A stretch of 64,000 bases of DNA, from NCBI RefSeq assembly GCF_001754075.1, contig NZ_MIEH01000016.1, positions 62,001 to 126,000 of the forward strand. The letters are read 5' to 3'. Within the stretch, counting starts at the first letter, position 1, and each line of letters begins with the position of its first letter. The notes beneath the pieces are model-generated. The model did no database searches. It was not told the origin of the DNA and saw only the letters and a list, made by a program, of their open reading frames with translations. Of the stretch, positions 8,851 through 16,862 are shown piece by piece. The translations under genes were made by a program, and so were the position numbers. Source of the stretch: Merdimonas faecis. GTDB taxonomy: Bacteria; Bacillota; Clostridia; Lachnospirales; Lachnospiraceae.

Positions 8851-9716
8851 TATAACTGCTCCTCCTTCCTACTGGATATACTCATCTGTGCCGCGGATAT
8901 TGCTACGATCACGATGAAGAAGATTACCGCGTTGGCACTCTGGTAACCGAACGCTCCACCCTTCATACCATTGTTGTAGATCAGGAAGGAAATGGATTCA
9001 GTGCTCTGTGCAGGACCTCCCTGGGTCATAGCCATGATCTGATCGAATACCATCAGGAAGTTCTTTACACACAGAACCATATTGATGGTAAAGAAAGGAA
9101 TGATCAGAGGGAAGGTCAGGTGGCGGAAACGTTTCCAGCCGGTTGCTCCGTCCAGATCGCCAGCCTCATATACATCTTCCGGAACTGTCTGAAGACCGGA
9201 GATATAAATGATGGTGTTCATTGCAATATTCTGCCAGCAGCATACGATAACGATGGCGAACCATGCCAGGTTTTCGTTGGAAAGCAGGCTCTGGCTCAAT
9301 GTCGGACTTCCGACCATCTCTCCCAGTGCAGGAAGAATGTAAGTAAACAGGTACTGGAAGATATAGCCTACAACCAGGGCGCCGAGTACGTTCGGCAGGA
9401 AATAAGCTGCCCGGAAGAAGCTCTTTGCCCGAATCTTGCTGTTCAGTCCCAGTGCCAGGATCAGACTGATCACGTTAGTAAGGATCGTTGCTACGATCGC
9501 AAGCTTGAAGGTGAACAGGTAAGAGCCGCCGATGCGGGAATCAGTAAACAGATCCATGTAATTTCTGAACCCTACCCAGTCATAAGTTCCAAATCCTTTG
9601 AAGTTTGTAAAACTGTAAACAATACCACGGATCAAAGGTATTGTGTTGAAACATACAAATAATGCCAGGATCGGTATTGTGATCAGTAAATATGTACGTT
9701 TTTTATTACTTTTCAT
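8850..9716 (-). CDS. Sugar ABC transporter permease, MalF type
   Basis: A 288-residue membrane protein with about six transmembrane segments, beginning with a short basic N-terminus and the helix TYLLITIPILALFVCF. The EAA loop reads YEAGDLDGATGWKRFRHLTFP (about 183-203). It pairs with the MalG-type permease to form the channel for the sugar delivered by the upstream binding lipoprotein. It lies 18 bp after the binding-protein gene in the same transcript. Confidence 0.93.
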   Translation of the reverse strand: MKSNKKRTYLLITIPILALFVCFNTIPLIRGIVYSFTNFKGFGTYDWVGFRNYMDLFTDSRIGGSYLFTFKLAIVATILTNVISLILALGLNSKIRAKSFFRAAYFLPNVLGALVVGYIFQYLFTYILPALGEMVGSPTLSQSLLSNENLAWFAIVIVCCWQNIAMNTIIYISGLQTVPEDVYEAGDLDGATGWKRFRHLTFPLIIPFFTINMVLCVKNFLMVFDQIMAMTQGGPAQSTESISFLIYNNGMKGGAFGYQSANAVIFFIVIVAISAAQMSISSRKEEQL

Positions 9717-9734
9717 TTCATCCCCACTCCTTTC

Positions 9735-11024
9735 CTATTCTTCTAAACTGCCATGCTCTTCTTCGTATTCCTGTACGGTACGAATGGTGTCACGGTTGTA
9801 CCGCTGCCAGTCAGTATCGAATCTCTTCAGGAAAGCATCGGTATCTTTGTTGAGAACATATGTCTGCAGGATTGCATCGACAGCCATTTCGGAAGGATAG
9901 TAGTGATCCTGGTAGTCGGTCATATTGCCTGATTCAATGTATTCGGTCATGCCATCCAGCATAGAAGCCAGCTCGTAGTCGCCCTCTTTACAGGAAATAG
10001 AGTTCTGGTCATCAATGTATGCCTGGATATTTTCATCTTCATATAAGAAATCCAGCACTTCGTAAGCGGCCTCTTTATTTTCGCAGGCTGCAGTTACGCA
10101 GAAGCCAAGGTCGATACCGGAGTTCAAAGTGTTGCCGTCCGGATCGTCATTAGCAGGCATTACGAAGGAGTCAATATTCATATCCGGATTTACAGACTGG
10201 ATCTGAGGAACCGCATAGCTTCCGATCGGATACATGGCGGCTTCACCGTTTGCAAAAGCGGTACAAGCATCGTTGTAACCATATGCTGCAGGGTCGTCCG
10301 GGCCGTAATCCATCAGCTGGATATATTTTTCTGCTGCTTCACGGTAAGCTTCTGTGAAGGTTGCATCTCCCCGGTTAACCTGCTTGCAGATATCTGCCGG
10401 TGCCAGGTCTACTGCAATGGCGTTCCATGGAGCCAGACAGGTCCAGGTGTCACGGAATCCAAAGTAGAAGGGAAGGATGCCTTCTGACTGGATTTCCTCG
10501 CAAAGAGAGATCAGTTCATCCCATGTAGTAGGAATTTCCCAGCCGTGTTCTTCAAACATATCCTTGTTGTAAAGGATTCCGGCGGCGTTTGCCATATAAG
10601 GAGCAATATAGGTTCCGTCTGTCGGAATGGTTTCCAGTCCTTCTGCAATATCAATATAGGACTGTTTGATATCGGCCATGCCGTCCCAGTCGGACAGATC
10701 AGCCAGGATCTCAGCATCTACATAATAGGAGTAGTTGATATCTCCGCCGATACCGATGATATCCGGGTAATCCTCGCGGATAAACCGGGTCCTCATAATG
10801 GTTGACGCATCATTTGGAGAATCAATGGTCAGATGAATGTCATCATGTGTTGCGTTGAATTCTTCTTCCAGTGCGTCAAAATAGTCTGTTGCTTCCATTT
10901 TGTACTGTATGATCTCGATTTCGGTTTTTCCATCAGAGGAAGAATCGCTGCCGCATCCGGCAACTGCAACCATACTGAGGAGTACTGTCAATACGAGAAA
11001 TACAGCAATCACTTTCTTTTTCAT
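9735..11024 (-). CDS. Extracellular sugar-binding lipoprotein of the ABC transporter
   Basis: The start at 11024 is chosen because AAAGGAGAGG lies just upstream and the protein then begins with a clean lipoprotein signal: MKKK, a hydrophobic core, and a lipobox ending in AVAGC (Cys24). The mature part (about 405 residues) is a family 1 solute-binding protein (NATxDDI-like N-lobe, Trp-rich ligand region), lipid-anchored outside the membrane. It captures the oligosaccharide for the two permeases encoded next. It is the first gene of the operon and is divergent from the AraC regulator, which probably controls it. The ligand is inferred to be an alpha-galactoside. Confidence 0.92.
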   Translation of the reverse strand: MKKKVIAVFLVLTVLLSMVAVAGCGSDSSSDGKTEIEIIQYKMEATDYFDALEEEFNATHDDIHLTIDSPNDASTIMRTRFIREDYPDIIGIGGDINYSYYVDAEILADLSDWDGMADIKQSYIDIAEGLETIPTDGTYIAPYMANAAGILYNKDMFEEHGWEIPTTWDELISLCEEIQSEGILPFYFGFRDTWTCLAPWNAIAVDLAPADICKQVNRGDATFTEAYREAAEKYIQLMDYGPDDPAAYGYNDACTAFANGEAAMYPIGSYAVPQIQSVNPDMNIDSFVMPANDDPDGNTLNSGIDLGFCVTAACENKEAAYEVLDFLYEDENIQAYIDDQNSISCKEGDYELASMLDGMTEYIESGNMTDYQDHYYPSEMAVDAILQTYVLNKDTDAFLKRFDTDWQRYNRDTIRTVQEYEEEHGSLEE

Positions 11025-11146
11025 TCCACACCTCTCCTTTTCCCATGCAGTGTACAAATTGCATGAAGATTTTGCTATAAGCTATTTAAAATGATAGCAT
11101 TTTAACAAAAAACGGTAAATGTATATATGTGTCTCGATATTACCCA

Positions 11147-11187
11147 AATGCGTTTTTTACAGTATATAGTTGAAGTATAAACGCATT
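11147..11187. promoter_or_regulatory. Inverted repeat in the araC / galactoside divergent region
   Basis: AATGCGTTT (11147-11155) and AAACGCATT (11179-11187) are perfect 9-bp inverted half-sites. Their centres are 32 bp apart, about three helical turns, in an AT-rich 230-bp divergent control region. They flank the -35 box of the candidate araC promoter. This is a good candidate operator for the adjacent AraC-family protein, which would control both directions. Confidence 0.5.
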
Positions 11188-11199
11188 ATGGTATATAAT
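11170..11199 (+). promoter_or_regulatory. Candidate promoter of the AraC regulator gene
   Basis: TTGAAG (11170-11175) and TATAAT (11194-11199) are 18 bp apart. A second TATAAT at 11263-11268 has no good -35 partner. The inverted repeat described above overlaps this promoter, consistent with autoregulation. Confidence 0.45.
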
Positions 11200-11291
11200 A
11201 GTGTATATTGAAAGATTTTTGTGAAAAATTGATAAATTGCAAATTAAAATTTGGTTAAAAAGTATAATGATTAAAGCAGGAGAGACTTTTT

Positions 11292-12143
11292 ATGAGTGAG
11301 GTCAGGTTTTCTATTTTCAAGGATGAGCATTATATTGATCTGACGATCATGCAGTATGGGTTTGAGCAGTGCAAACCTCTCCATTCATTCGGGCCGTATG
11401 TGAGGAATAACTATCTTTTTCATTATGTTGTTTCAGGAAAGGGAACGCTGCGTGCCAATGACGAGAAGGACAAGATGCAGGAATACTCGCTTGAAGGAGG
11501 TTCCGGGTTCATAATAGAGCCGGGGTATGTAAATACTTATATGGCGGATGAGAAGGAACCATGGACTTATATGTGGATTGAATTTGCAGGACTCAGGGCC
11601 AGAGAATGTGTGGAGGCGATGGGCGTTTCTCAGCTACATCCGGTCTATGTTCCGGATACGAAGGAGCATGGAAAGGAAATTGAAGAAAAGCTGAGGCATT
11701 TTGTTTTCAGTGAGGATCATTCCTCTATGTCACTGATCGGGCAATTTTATCTGCTGCTGGACCGGATGATCCAGTATTCCAGTACAAGGAGAGCACCTCA
11801 GGACGGAAAACTGAGCGAGTTCTATGCGAAAGAAGCTATCCGATATATTGAGACACATTATAAAGAAGATGTTACAGTAGAGGATATCGCAAAAAACTGC
11901 CAGCTGGAACGTAGTTACTTTGGGAAAATCTTCAAAGGAGTGATCGGACAGTCGCCCCAGGAATTTCTGGTGCATTACCGAATGGCTAAAGCAGCGGCGC
12001 TTCTTACGACGTCAGACCGGCAGATCAGTGAGATCGGCGCTTTGGTCGGGTATCCGAATGCACTTCATTTTTCCAGAGCCTTTAAGCGGGTTTATCAGAT
12101 ATCGCCAAGAGAGTACCGGCAGATTCACCGGATCATGCAGTGA
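11292..12143 (+). CDS. AraC-family transcriptional regulator of the alpha-galactoside operon
   Basis: A 283-residue regulator. The N-terminal half is a cupin-like sugar-sensing domain (FHYVVSGKGTLRAND, EGGSGFIIEPGYVNTY). The C-terminal about 100 residues carry two helix-turn-helix units (EDVTVEDIAKNCQLERSYFGKIFK and the signature LHFSRAFKRVYQISPREYR). A short AGGAGA precedes the ATG. It is divergent from the sugar transporter operon, the usual arrangement for a local activator such as RafR or MsmR. Its inducer is probably an alpha-galactoside, inferred from neighbours only. Confidence 0.92.
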   Translation: MSEVRFSIFKDEHYIDLTIMQYGFEQCKPLHSFGPYVRNNYLFHYVVSGKGTLRANDEKDKMQEYSLEGGSGFIIEPGYVNTYMADEKEPWTYMWIEFAGLRARECVEAMGVSQLHPVYVPDTKEHGKEIEEKLRHFVFSEDHSSMSLIGQFYLLLDRMIQYSSTRRAPQDGKLSEFYAKEAIRYIETHYKEDVTVEDIAKNCQLERSYFGKIFKGVIGQSPQEFLVHYRMAKAAALLTTSDRQISEIGALVGYPNALHFSRAFKRVYQISPREYRQIHRIMQ

Positions 12144-12256
12144 CTTGGTATCAGCTGTGAATGGCTGTTTGCCTGTAGTGTGGAAAACGCCTGATGTCAC
12201 GGATCCTTCTCTTTATGAATATACTGGTATCGTTAAGAGTCATAAGGAGGATCCAT

Positions 12257-13318
12257 ATGAAAAAGCGTTTACTGGGCATCTGCCTTACGGTGGTGATGAT
12301 GTTTGCCCTGGCAGCCGGATGTTCCGGCACGGGGGAATCCGAAGATGAGGAGGTGCGGAAAGCCAGCGCCGGGACTTCTGAGGCTTCGGCTGACCAGCAG
12401 AAGGAACTTACCAAAGTCACCTTAAACGAAGTGGCCCATTCTATTTTCTATGCGCCGATGTATGTGGCGATAGAGGAGGGATATTTTGAAGAGGAAGGAA
12501 TTGAGCTGGATCTGGTGTGTGGATTTGGCGCAGACAAGACGATGACTGCAGTCATTTCCGGAGAAGCGGATATCGGGTTCATGGGTTCGGAGGCATCCAT
12601 CTATACTTATAATGAAGGAGCCGCGGATTATGTGGTGAATTTTGCACAGCTGACCCAGCGGGCAGGAAATTTCCTGGTGGCCCGGGAGGAGATGCCGGAT
12701 TTTACATGGGAGGATCTGAAAGGGACTAATGTGCTTGGAGGCCGCAAGGGCGGTATGCCGCAGATGGTGTTTGAGTATATTCTCCGGAAAAACGGGATTG
12801 ACCCGGCGGCGGATCTTGAGATTGATCAGAATATTGACTTCGGGTCTACTGCGGCGGCTTTTGCAGAAGGGCAAGGAGATTTTACGGTTGAGTTTGAACC
12901 AAATGCTACCAGTCTTGAAAATGAAGGCAAGGGCTTTGTCGTGGCTTCCTTAGGTACGGACAGCGGTTATGTGCCTTATACGGCATTTTCTGCGAAGCAG
13001 AGCTACATCGAGGAGAACCCGGAGATTATCCAGGGAGTCACCAACGCACTGCAGAAGGGAATGGACTACGTACAGAACCATGCGCCAGAGGAAATCGCTA
13101 AGGTGATAGAACCCCAGTTTACGGAGACGGATCTGGAAACGATCACGACCATCGTGACCAGATATTATGACCAGGATACGTGGAAAGAAAATCTGATCTT
13201 TGAAGAAGAAAGCTTTGAGCTTCTGCAGGATATCCTGGAAGAAGCAGGCGAACTGACAAAGCGGGCGCCGTATGAAGATCTGGTTACTACCGAATATGCC
13301 GAAAGAGCAGCAGAATAG
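12257..13318 (+). CDS. Orphan NMT1/THI5-type ABC substrate-binding lipoprotein
   Basis: The start is set at 12257, preceded by AAGGAGG. The 353-residue product begins with a lipoprotein signal (MKKRLLG, hydrophobic run, LAAGC with Cys22). The mature protein shows the NMT1/SsuA/THI5 fold: FYAPMYVAIEEGYFEEEGIE near the start, then GEADIGFMGSEASI and a second lobe to about 320. Family members bind sulfonates, nitrate, pyrimidine precursors or amino acids for uptake. The permease and ATPase normally found beside such genes are absent here, so either they are encoded elsewhere or this is a leftover of a larger locus. The ligand is unknown. Confidence 0.85.
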   Translation: MKKRLLGICLTVVMMFALAAGCSGTGESEDEEVRKASAGTSEASADQQKELTKVTLNEVAHSIFYAPMYVAIEEGYFEEEGIELDLVCGFGADKTMTAVISGEADIGFMGSEASIYTYNEGAADYVVNFAQLTQRAGNFLVAREEMPDFTWEDLKGTNVLGGRKGGMPQMVFEYILRKNGIDPAADLEIDQNIDFGSTAAAFAEGQGDFTVEFEPNATSLENEGKGFVVASLGTDSGYVPYTAFSAKQSYIEENPEIIQGVTNALQKGMDYVQNHAPEEIAKVIEPQFTETDLETITTIVTRYYDQDTWKENLIFEEESFELLQDILEEAGELTKRAPYEDLVTTEYAERAAE

Positions 13319-13328
13319 AAGATAATGG

Positions 13329-13357
13329 TTGACATCCCCTTTCAAAAAAGGTATAGT
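13329..13357 (+). promoter_or_regulatory. Strong sigma-A promoter of the acyl-CoA ligase gene
   Basis: TTGACA (13329-13334) and TATAGT (13352-13357) are exactly 17 bp apart. The TTG of this -35 box could be misread as a start codon for a longer ligase, but the promoter makes the internal ATG at 13410 the sensible start. Confidence 0.8.
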
Positions 13358-13403
13358 TACTTTAGCGATTAAACGTGCTAAAGTGATGAGCCAGAAAGGG
13401 GAT
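13334..13403. promoter_or_regulatory. Nested inverted repeats across the ligase promoter and ribosome binding site
   Basis: An outer pair, ATCCCCTTTC (13334-13343) and GAAAGGGGAT (13394-13403), and an inner pair, ACTTTAGC (13359-13366) and GCTAAAGT (13377-13384), are both perfect. The inner dyad sits at the expected transcription start, as a repressor operator would. The right outer arm contains the ribosome binding site. Confidence 0.6.
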
Positions 13404-13409
13404 TTTTTT

Positions 13410-15044
13410 ATGCCTATCACAGATATTTTGGAAAAGAACTGCCGGCTGTACGGGGACGATGTTGCGCTGGTAGAGATCAATCCGGAGATGCCGGAGACCC
13501 GGAGAGTTACATGGAAGGAATATGAGCTGATCGAACCGGTAAGGGCATCTTATTATCGAAGGGAGATCACCTGGAATGTCTTTAATGAAAAGGCTAACCG
13601 CTTTGCCAATCTTTTGCTGGAGCGTGGGGTGCACAAAGGTGATAAAGTAGCGATCCTTCTGATGAATTGTCTGGAATGGCTGCCGATATATTTTGGGATC
13701 TTGAAGACAGGAGCTTTGGCAGTGCCGTTAAATTTCCGGTATTCTGCCGAAGAGATCAAATATTGTGTGGAGCTTGCGGAAGTTGACGTGCTGGTGTTCG
13801 GACCGGAGTTTATCGGGCGTATCGAAGAGATCGCCGATGAGATCAGCAGGCATCGGCTGCTGTTTTTCGTAGGAGACGGGTGCCCCGGCTTTGCGGAGGA
13901 TTATACGATGCATTCTGCAAACTGCTCCAGTCAGTCGCCGAAGATCGACGTGACGGATGAGGATTATGCGGCGATCTATTTTTCTTCGGGAACTACGGGA
14001 TTCCCGAAAGCGATCTTGCACACGCATCAGGCTTTGATGCATTCTGCCAAGACAGAGCAGAATCATCATGGACAGACCAAGGACGATGTGTTTTTGTGCA
14101 TCCCTCCGCTGTATCATACCGGAGCAAAAATGCACTGGTTCGGAAGCCTTCTGACCGGGGGAAAGGCAGTGCTTTTAAAAGGAACCAATCCGGAGTTTAT
14201 CCTGCGGGCTGTTTCAGAAGAAAAGTGTACTATTGTGTGGCTTCTGGTACCGTGGGCGCAGGATCTGCTTCTGGCATTGGACAGTGGTAAGATCAATCTT
14301 GACATGTACCAGTTAGATCAGTGGAGACTGATGCATATTGGCGCCCAGCCGGTTCCGCCCAGTCTGATCAAACATTGGAAGGAATATTTCCCTCACCACC
14401 AGTATGACACCAATTATGGACTGAGTGAATCCATCGGCCCGGGCTGCGTGCATCTGGGAGTGGAAAATATCCACAAGGTGGGAGCCATCGGGAAAGCCGG
14501 CTACGGCTGGAAGACAAGGATCATTGATGAGAACGGAAATGATGTGAAACCCGGAGAAACAGGGGAGCTGGCTGTCAGCGGCCCGGGAGTCATGGTCTGT
14601 TACTATAACGATCCGAAAGCCACAGAAGAGGTTCTCCATGGAGAGTGGCTGTATACGGGAGATATGGCGGAAGAGGACGAGGATGGTTTCATTTTCCTGG
14701 TAGACCGCAAAAAAGATGTGATTATCAGCGGAGGAGAGAATATATATCCGGTACAGATCGAAGACTTTCTCCGCACCCATGAGGCTGTACATGATGTGGC
14801 TGTGATCGGTTTGCCGGATCACAGGCTTGGTGAAATCTCGGCAGCGATCATTGCGCTGAAGCCAGGAGTCACCTGCGATGAGGAAGATATTAATACTTTC
14901 TGCAAAAAGCTGCCCAGGTATAAACGGCCAAGAAAGATATTCTTTGCAGACGTGCCAAGGAACGCCACCGGAAAGATCGAAAAGCCCAAGCTCCGGGAGC
15001 GCTACGGCGCACTGCATCTGGTAGAGGCACAGAACCGCGCTTAA
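13410..15044 (+). CDS. Class I adenylate-forming acyl-CoA ligase
   Basis: A 544-residue ANL-superfamily enzyme that activates a carboxylic acid with ATP and transfers it to CoA. Signatures in order: the P-loop-like YFSSGTTGFPKAI (about 190), NYGLSES (about 333), YTGDMAEEDEDGF and DRKKDVIISGGENIYP (about 415-450), and the C-terminal catalytic lysine in NATGKIEKPK (about 518). The ATG at 13410 is used because AAAGGGGA precedes it and the upstream DNA is the promoter. The N-terminus has a clade-specific insert containing RASYYRREITW. The substrate is not predictable from sequence; the adjacent binding protein has its own transcript and need not be related. Expression is likely controlled through the inverted repeat at its start site. 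Confidence 0.88.
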   Translation: MPITDILEKNCRLYGDDVALVEINPEMPETRRVTWKEYELIEPVRASYYRREITWNVFNEKANRFANLLLERGVHKGDKVAILLMNCLEWLPIYFGILKTGALAVPLNFRYSAEEIKYCVELAEVDVLVFGPEFIGRIEEIADEISRHRLLFFVGDGCPGFAEDYTMHSANCSSQSPKIDVTDEDYAAIYFSSGTTGFPKAILHTHQALMHSAKTEQNHHGQTKDDVFLCIPPLYHTGAKMHWFGSLLTGGKAVLLKGTNPEFILRAVSEEKCTIVWLLVPWAQDLLLALDSGKINLDMYQLDQWRLMHIGAQPVPPSLIKHWKEYFPHHQYDTNYGLSESIGPGCVHLGVENIHKVGAIGKAGYGWKTRIIDENGNDVKPGETGELAVSGPGVMVCYYNDPKATEEVLHGEWLYTGDMAEEDEDGFIFLVDRKKDVIISGGENIYPVQIEDFLRTHEAVHDVAVIGLPDHRLGEISAAIIALKPGVTCDEEDINTFCKKLPRYKRPRKIFFADVPRNATGKIEKPKLRERYGALHLVEAQNRA

Positions 15045-15060
15045 AGGGACAGGGGCTTTT

Positions 15061-15126
15061 GCGATTGGGGACATAGGGAAATGCAGATGGGGACACCCAC
15101 TAACGCAAATGGGGACGTACACTTGT
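15061..15126 (+). repeat. Three direct repeats of 22 bp with a GGGGAC core
   Basis: Units begin at 15061, 15083 and 15105 and share GC-R-N-AT/TT-GGGGAC; the GGGGAC cores are spaced exactly 22 bp apart. The third unit is the left arm of the hairpin at 15107-15149. The layout resembles REP-type elements associated with RAYT/IS200-like transposases, although no transposase gene is present. Confidence 0.55.
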
Positions 15127-15149
15127 GCAACAAGTGTACGTCCCCATTT
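15107..15149. terminator. 20-bp perfect hairpin between convergent genes
   Basis: AAATGGGGACGTACACTTGT (15107-15126) pairs perfectly with its complement at 15130-15149 around the 3-nt loop GCA; TTTT overlaps its 3' edge. It lies between the ligase and the convergent minus-strand gene, whose stop codon begins at 15149. It can terminate the ligase transcript and is also the end unit of the GGGGAC repeat, so it may be a mobile REP-like sequence reused as terminator. Confidence 0.7.
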
Positions 15150-15625
15150 TAACATACCACCACTATTTTCCGCGGCGTGGTCTGTGCCGGGATACTCCGG
15201 GTAGAACTGCTGTAGTATACGACGAGGGTGTGCCCGCCGGGAGAGCACTGGAAGGTCTGGCCGTTGGCGGTCACTACGCTGGTAGAATTGTCGATGTTCA
15301 GCTGAAGTGACGCGTCGGCGGACATTAGATTTTCGTCAAAATAGCCGGCATAGACATTTTCGCTGGGATTCCGCCGGCCGATCAGCACAGCCCGGTACTG
15401 GGGCGGATAGATCAGCGGGACGGCCTGATCTGCGTCGTAGAGGGCGGTCACGTTCATGCCTGGCCGCAGACGGACGTTATTGATCACATAGGTCTCGGGA
15501 CCAACGATAAAATGGTTGATGCCATTCGAAGTGCGGATGCTGACCTGCTGTTCGCAGCAGTCATCTCCGAAAGGAGTAATACTAAGGATGATTCCGTTTA
15601 CGGGAACCAGATTCATAGAAGGCAT
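15149..15625 (-). CDS. Conserved-looking protein of unknown function
   Basis: A 158-residue protein, starting at the ATG preceded by CGGAG at about 8 nt. It has no signal peptide or membrane segment. The sequence is rich in beta-forming residues and polar turns (QVSIRTSNGINHFIVGPETYVI, VRLRPGMNVTALYD), compatible with an all-beta or OB-like fold, and it ends in the hydrophobic tail KIVVVC. I do not recognise the family. It follows the small gene at 15700-15927 by 74 bp on the same strand and is probably co-transcribed with it. Confidence 0.6.
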   Translation of the reverse strand: MPSMNLVPVNGIILSITPFGDDCCEQQVSIRTSNGINHFIVGPETYVINNVRLRPGMNVTALYDADQAVPLIYPPQYRAVLIGRRNPSENVYAGYFDENLMSADASLQLNIDNSTSVVTANGQTFQCSPGGHTLVVYYSSSTRSIPAQTTPRKIVVVC

Positions 15626-15699
15626 AATCAAAACTCCGTTTTTGATTAGTATATGATCGGTTCCTTTCTTTGGTGAATTTGCCCTGTAGAGGCGGATCC

Positions 15700-15927
15700 C
15701 TATACTCTATCATCTTTCTCGCCTTCTTTACAGACGCCGGATTCGGGATGGATGGCTGATGTATTTCCGCCAGGCGGGAGAAAATGATACAGCTTTTCGT
15801 AGGATTCGAGTTCTTCGGCGGATGAGGGGGCGGACGGGATCAGGCCGGTCAGGTCCTGACTGGACGCAGCATTGGAAAGGTAATCGTATGCGTCTATGAT
15901 TTCCTGGTTCTTTCTGTCTTTTCTCAT
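15700..15927 (-). CDS. Small hypothetical protein, 75 residues
   Basis: The ATG is preceded by an excellent AGGAGGAG ribosome binding site, which argues for a real gene. The protein is charged at its N-terminus (MRKDRKNQEIIDAYDYL) and has a Pro/Ser-rich middle. No membrane segment or known motif is visible. It is probably the first gene of a two-gene unit with the 158-residue protein downstream. A second overlapping minus-strand frame (15728-15970) lacks a comparable ribosome binding site and is rejected. Confidence 0.6.
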   Translation of the reverse strand: MRKDRKNQEIIDAYDYLSNAASSQDLTGLIPSAPSSAEELESYEKLYHFLPPGGNTSAIHPESGVCKEGEKDDRV

Positions 15928-16073
15928 GAAAACTCCTCCTGTTTTGTGGAATATAGCGATAAAACTTCATAAAAATATAACATTAAAATATGTAGAAAAA
16001 GGAAAATCTATGCATTATAATGAGTTTTGCAACTGCGGAAACTTTTGGAAATGTGAAAAGGAAGGACAGACAT

Positions 16074-16799
16074 ATGAACATCAGAATTGATACACACTCA
16101 CATACTCTGGCCAGCGGACACGCTTATAATACATTGCGGGAGATGGCGGCCATGGCGGCGGAGAAAGGTCTGGAAGGCCTGGCAGTCACAGAACACGCCC
16201 CGGAAATGCCGGGATCCTGCCAACTATATTATTTTCAGAATCTGCGGGTGGTTCCCCGTACTCTTTACAATATCCATCTGCTGCTGGGAACAGAGCTGAA
16301 TATCATGGACCGGGAGGGAAATGTGGATCTTCCCCAGGGCGTCATCCGGGATCTGGATATAGCCATCGCCAGTCTGCACACGCCTTGCTTCAAGGATGAG
16401 AGGATCCAGGAAAATGTGATGCAGGCGTATCTTTCTGTAATGGAGAATCCATATATAGATATCATCGGGCATCCGGATGATGGCAGATTTCCTGCAGATT
16501 ATGAAGTGCTGGCAAGAGAGGCAAAGCGGACAGGCACCCTTTTAGAAGTCAATAACTCTTCTCTCAGGCCGGACGGATACCGGGCGAATACCACGGAAAA
16601 CTGTCTGAAGATGCTGGAAGCCTGTAAAAAGGAAGGAACCATGGTGGTGTTCGGAAGTGACGCTCATTTTGATCTGGACATTGCAGAATATCCTTTTGCA
16701 GAGGAACTGGTAAGGAAGACAGCTTTTCCGGAAGAGCTGGTGGCAAATACTTCTTACGGGAAATTGATTTCCCTGTTAAAACACAGGAAAAAGGTATAG
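16074..16799 (+). CDS. PHP-domain phosphatase, YcdX-like
   Basis: The 241-residue product starts at the ATG behind AGGAAGG. The polymerase-and-histidinol-phosphatase metal motifs are clear: DTHSHTLASGH (about 5-15), the His in VTEHAPEMPG (about 42), SLHTPCF (about 100), IIGHPDDGRFP (about 130) and FGSDAHFD (about 190). Such proteins are cytoplasmic metal-dependent phosphoesterases; YcdX-type members are active on small phosphate esters but the physiological substrate is usually unknown. A TATAAT at 16016-16021 may be its -10 box. Confidence 0.88.
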   Translation: MNIRIDTHSHTLASGHAYNTLREMAAMAAEKGLEGLAVTEHAPEMPGSCQLYYFQNLRVVPRTLYNIHLLLGTELNIMDREGNVDLPQGVIRDLDIAIASLHTPCFKDERIQENVMQAYLSVMENPYIDIIGHPDDGRFPADYEVLAREAKRTGTLLEVNNSSLRPDGYRANTTENCLKMLEACKKEGTMVVFGSDAHFDLDIAEYPFAEELVRKTAFPEELVANTSYGKLISLLKHRKKV

Positions 16800-16848
16800 A
16801 CTTTAAAAATTCACTGTGTTAAAATGTAACAGTAATGAATCTGTTACA
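16797..16848 (+). promoter_or_regulatory. Promoter with palindromic operator upstream of yerC-like gene
   Basis: TAGACT (16797-16802) and TAAAAT (16820-16825) are 17 bp apart. Immediately downstream, TGTAACAG (16825-16832) and CTGTTACA (16841-16848) form a perfect 8-bp dyad with an 8-bp spacer, covering the -10 box edge and start site. This is a likely repressor site, possibly for autoregulation by the encoded TrpR-like protein. Confidence 0.55.
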
Positions 16849-16862
16849 AAGGAGAGTATGCT

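Noticed and set aside
13329-13409. Upstream TTG start for the acyl-CoA ligase
   Set aside because: That TTG is part of a TTGACA box with a TATAGT 17 bp downstream; the first codons would be promoter DNA.
15061-15126. CRISPR-like array
   Set aside because: Units are contiguous and only about 12 bp of each is conserved; there are no cas genes.
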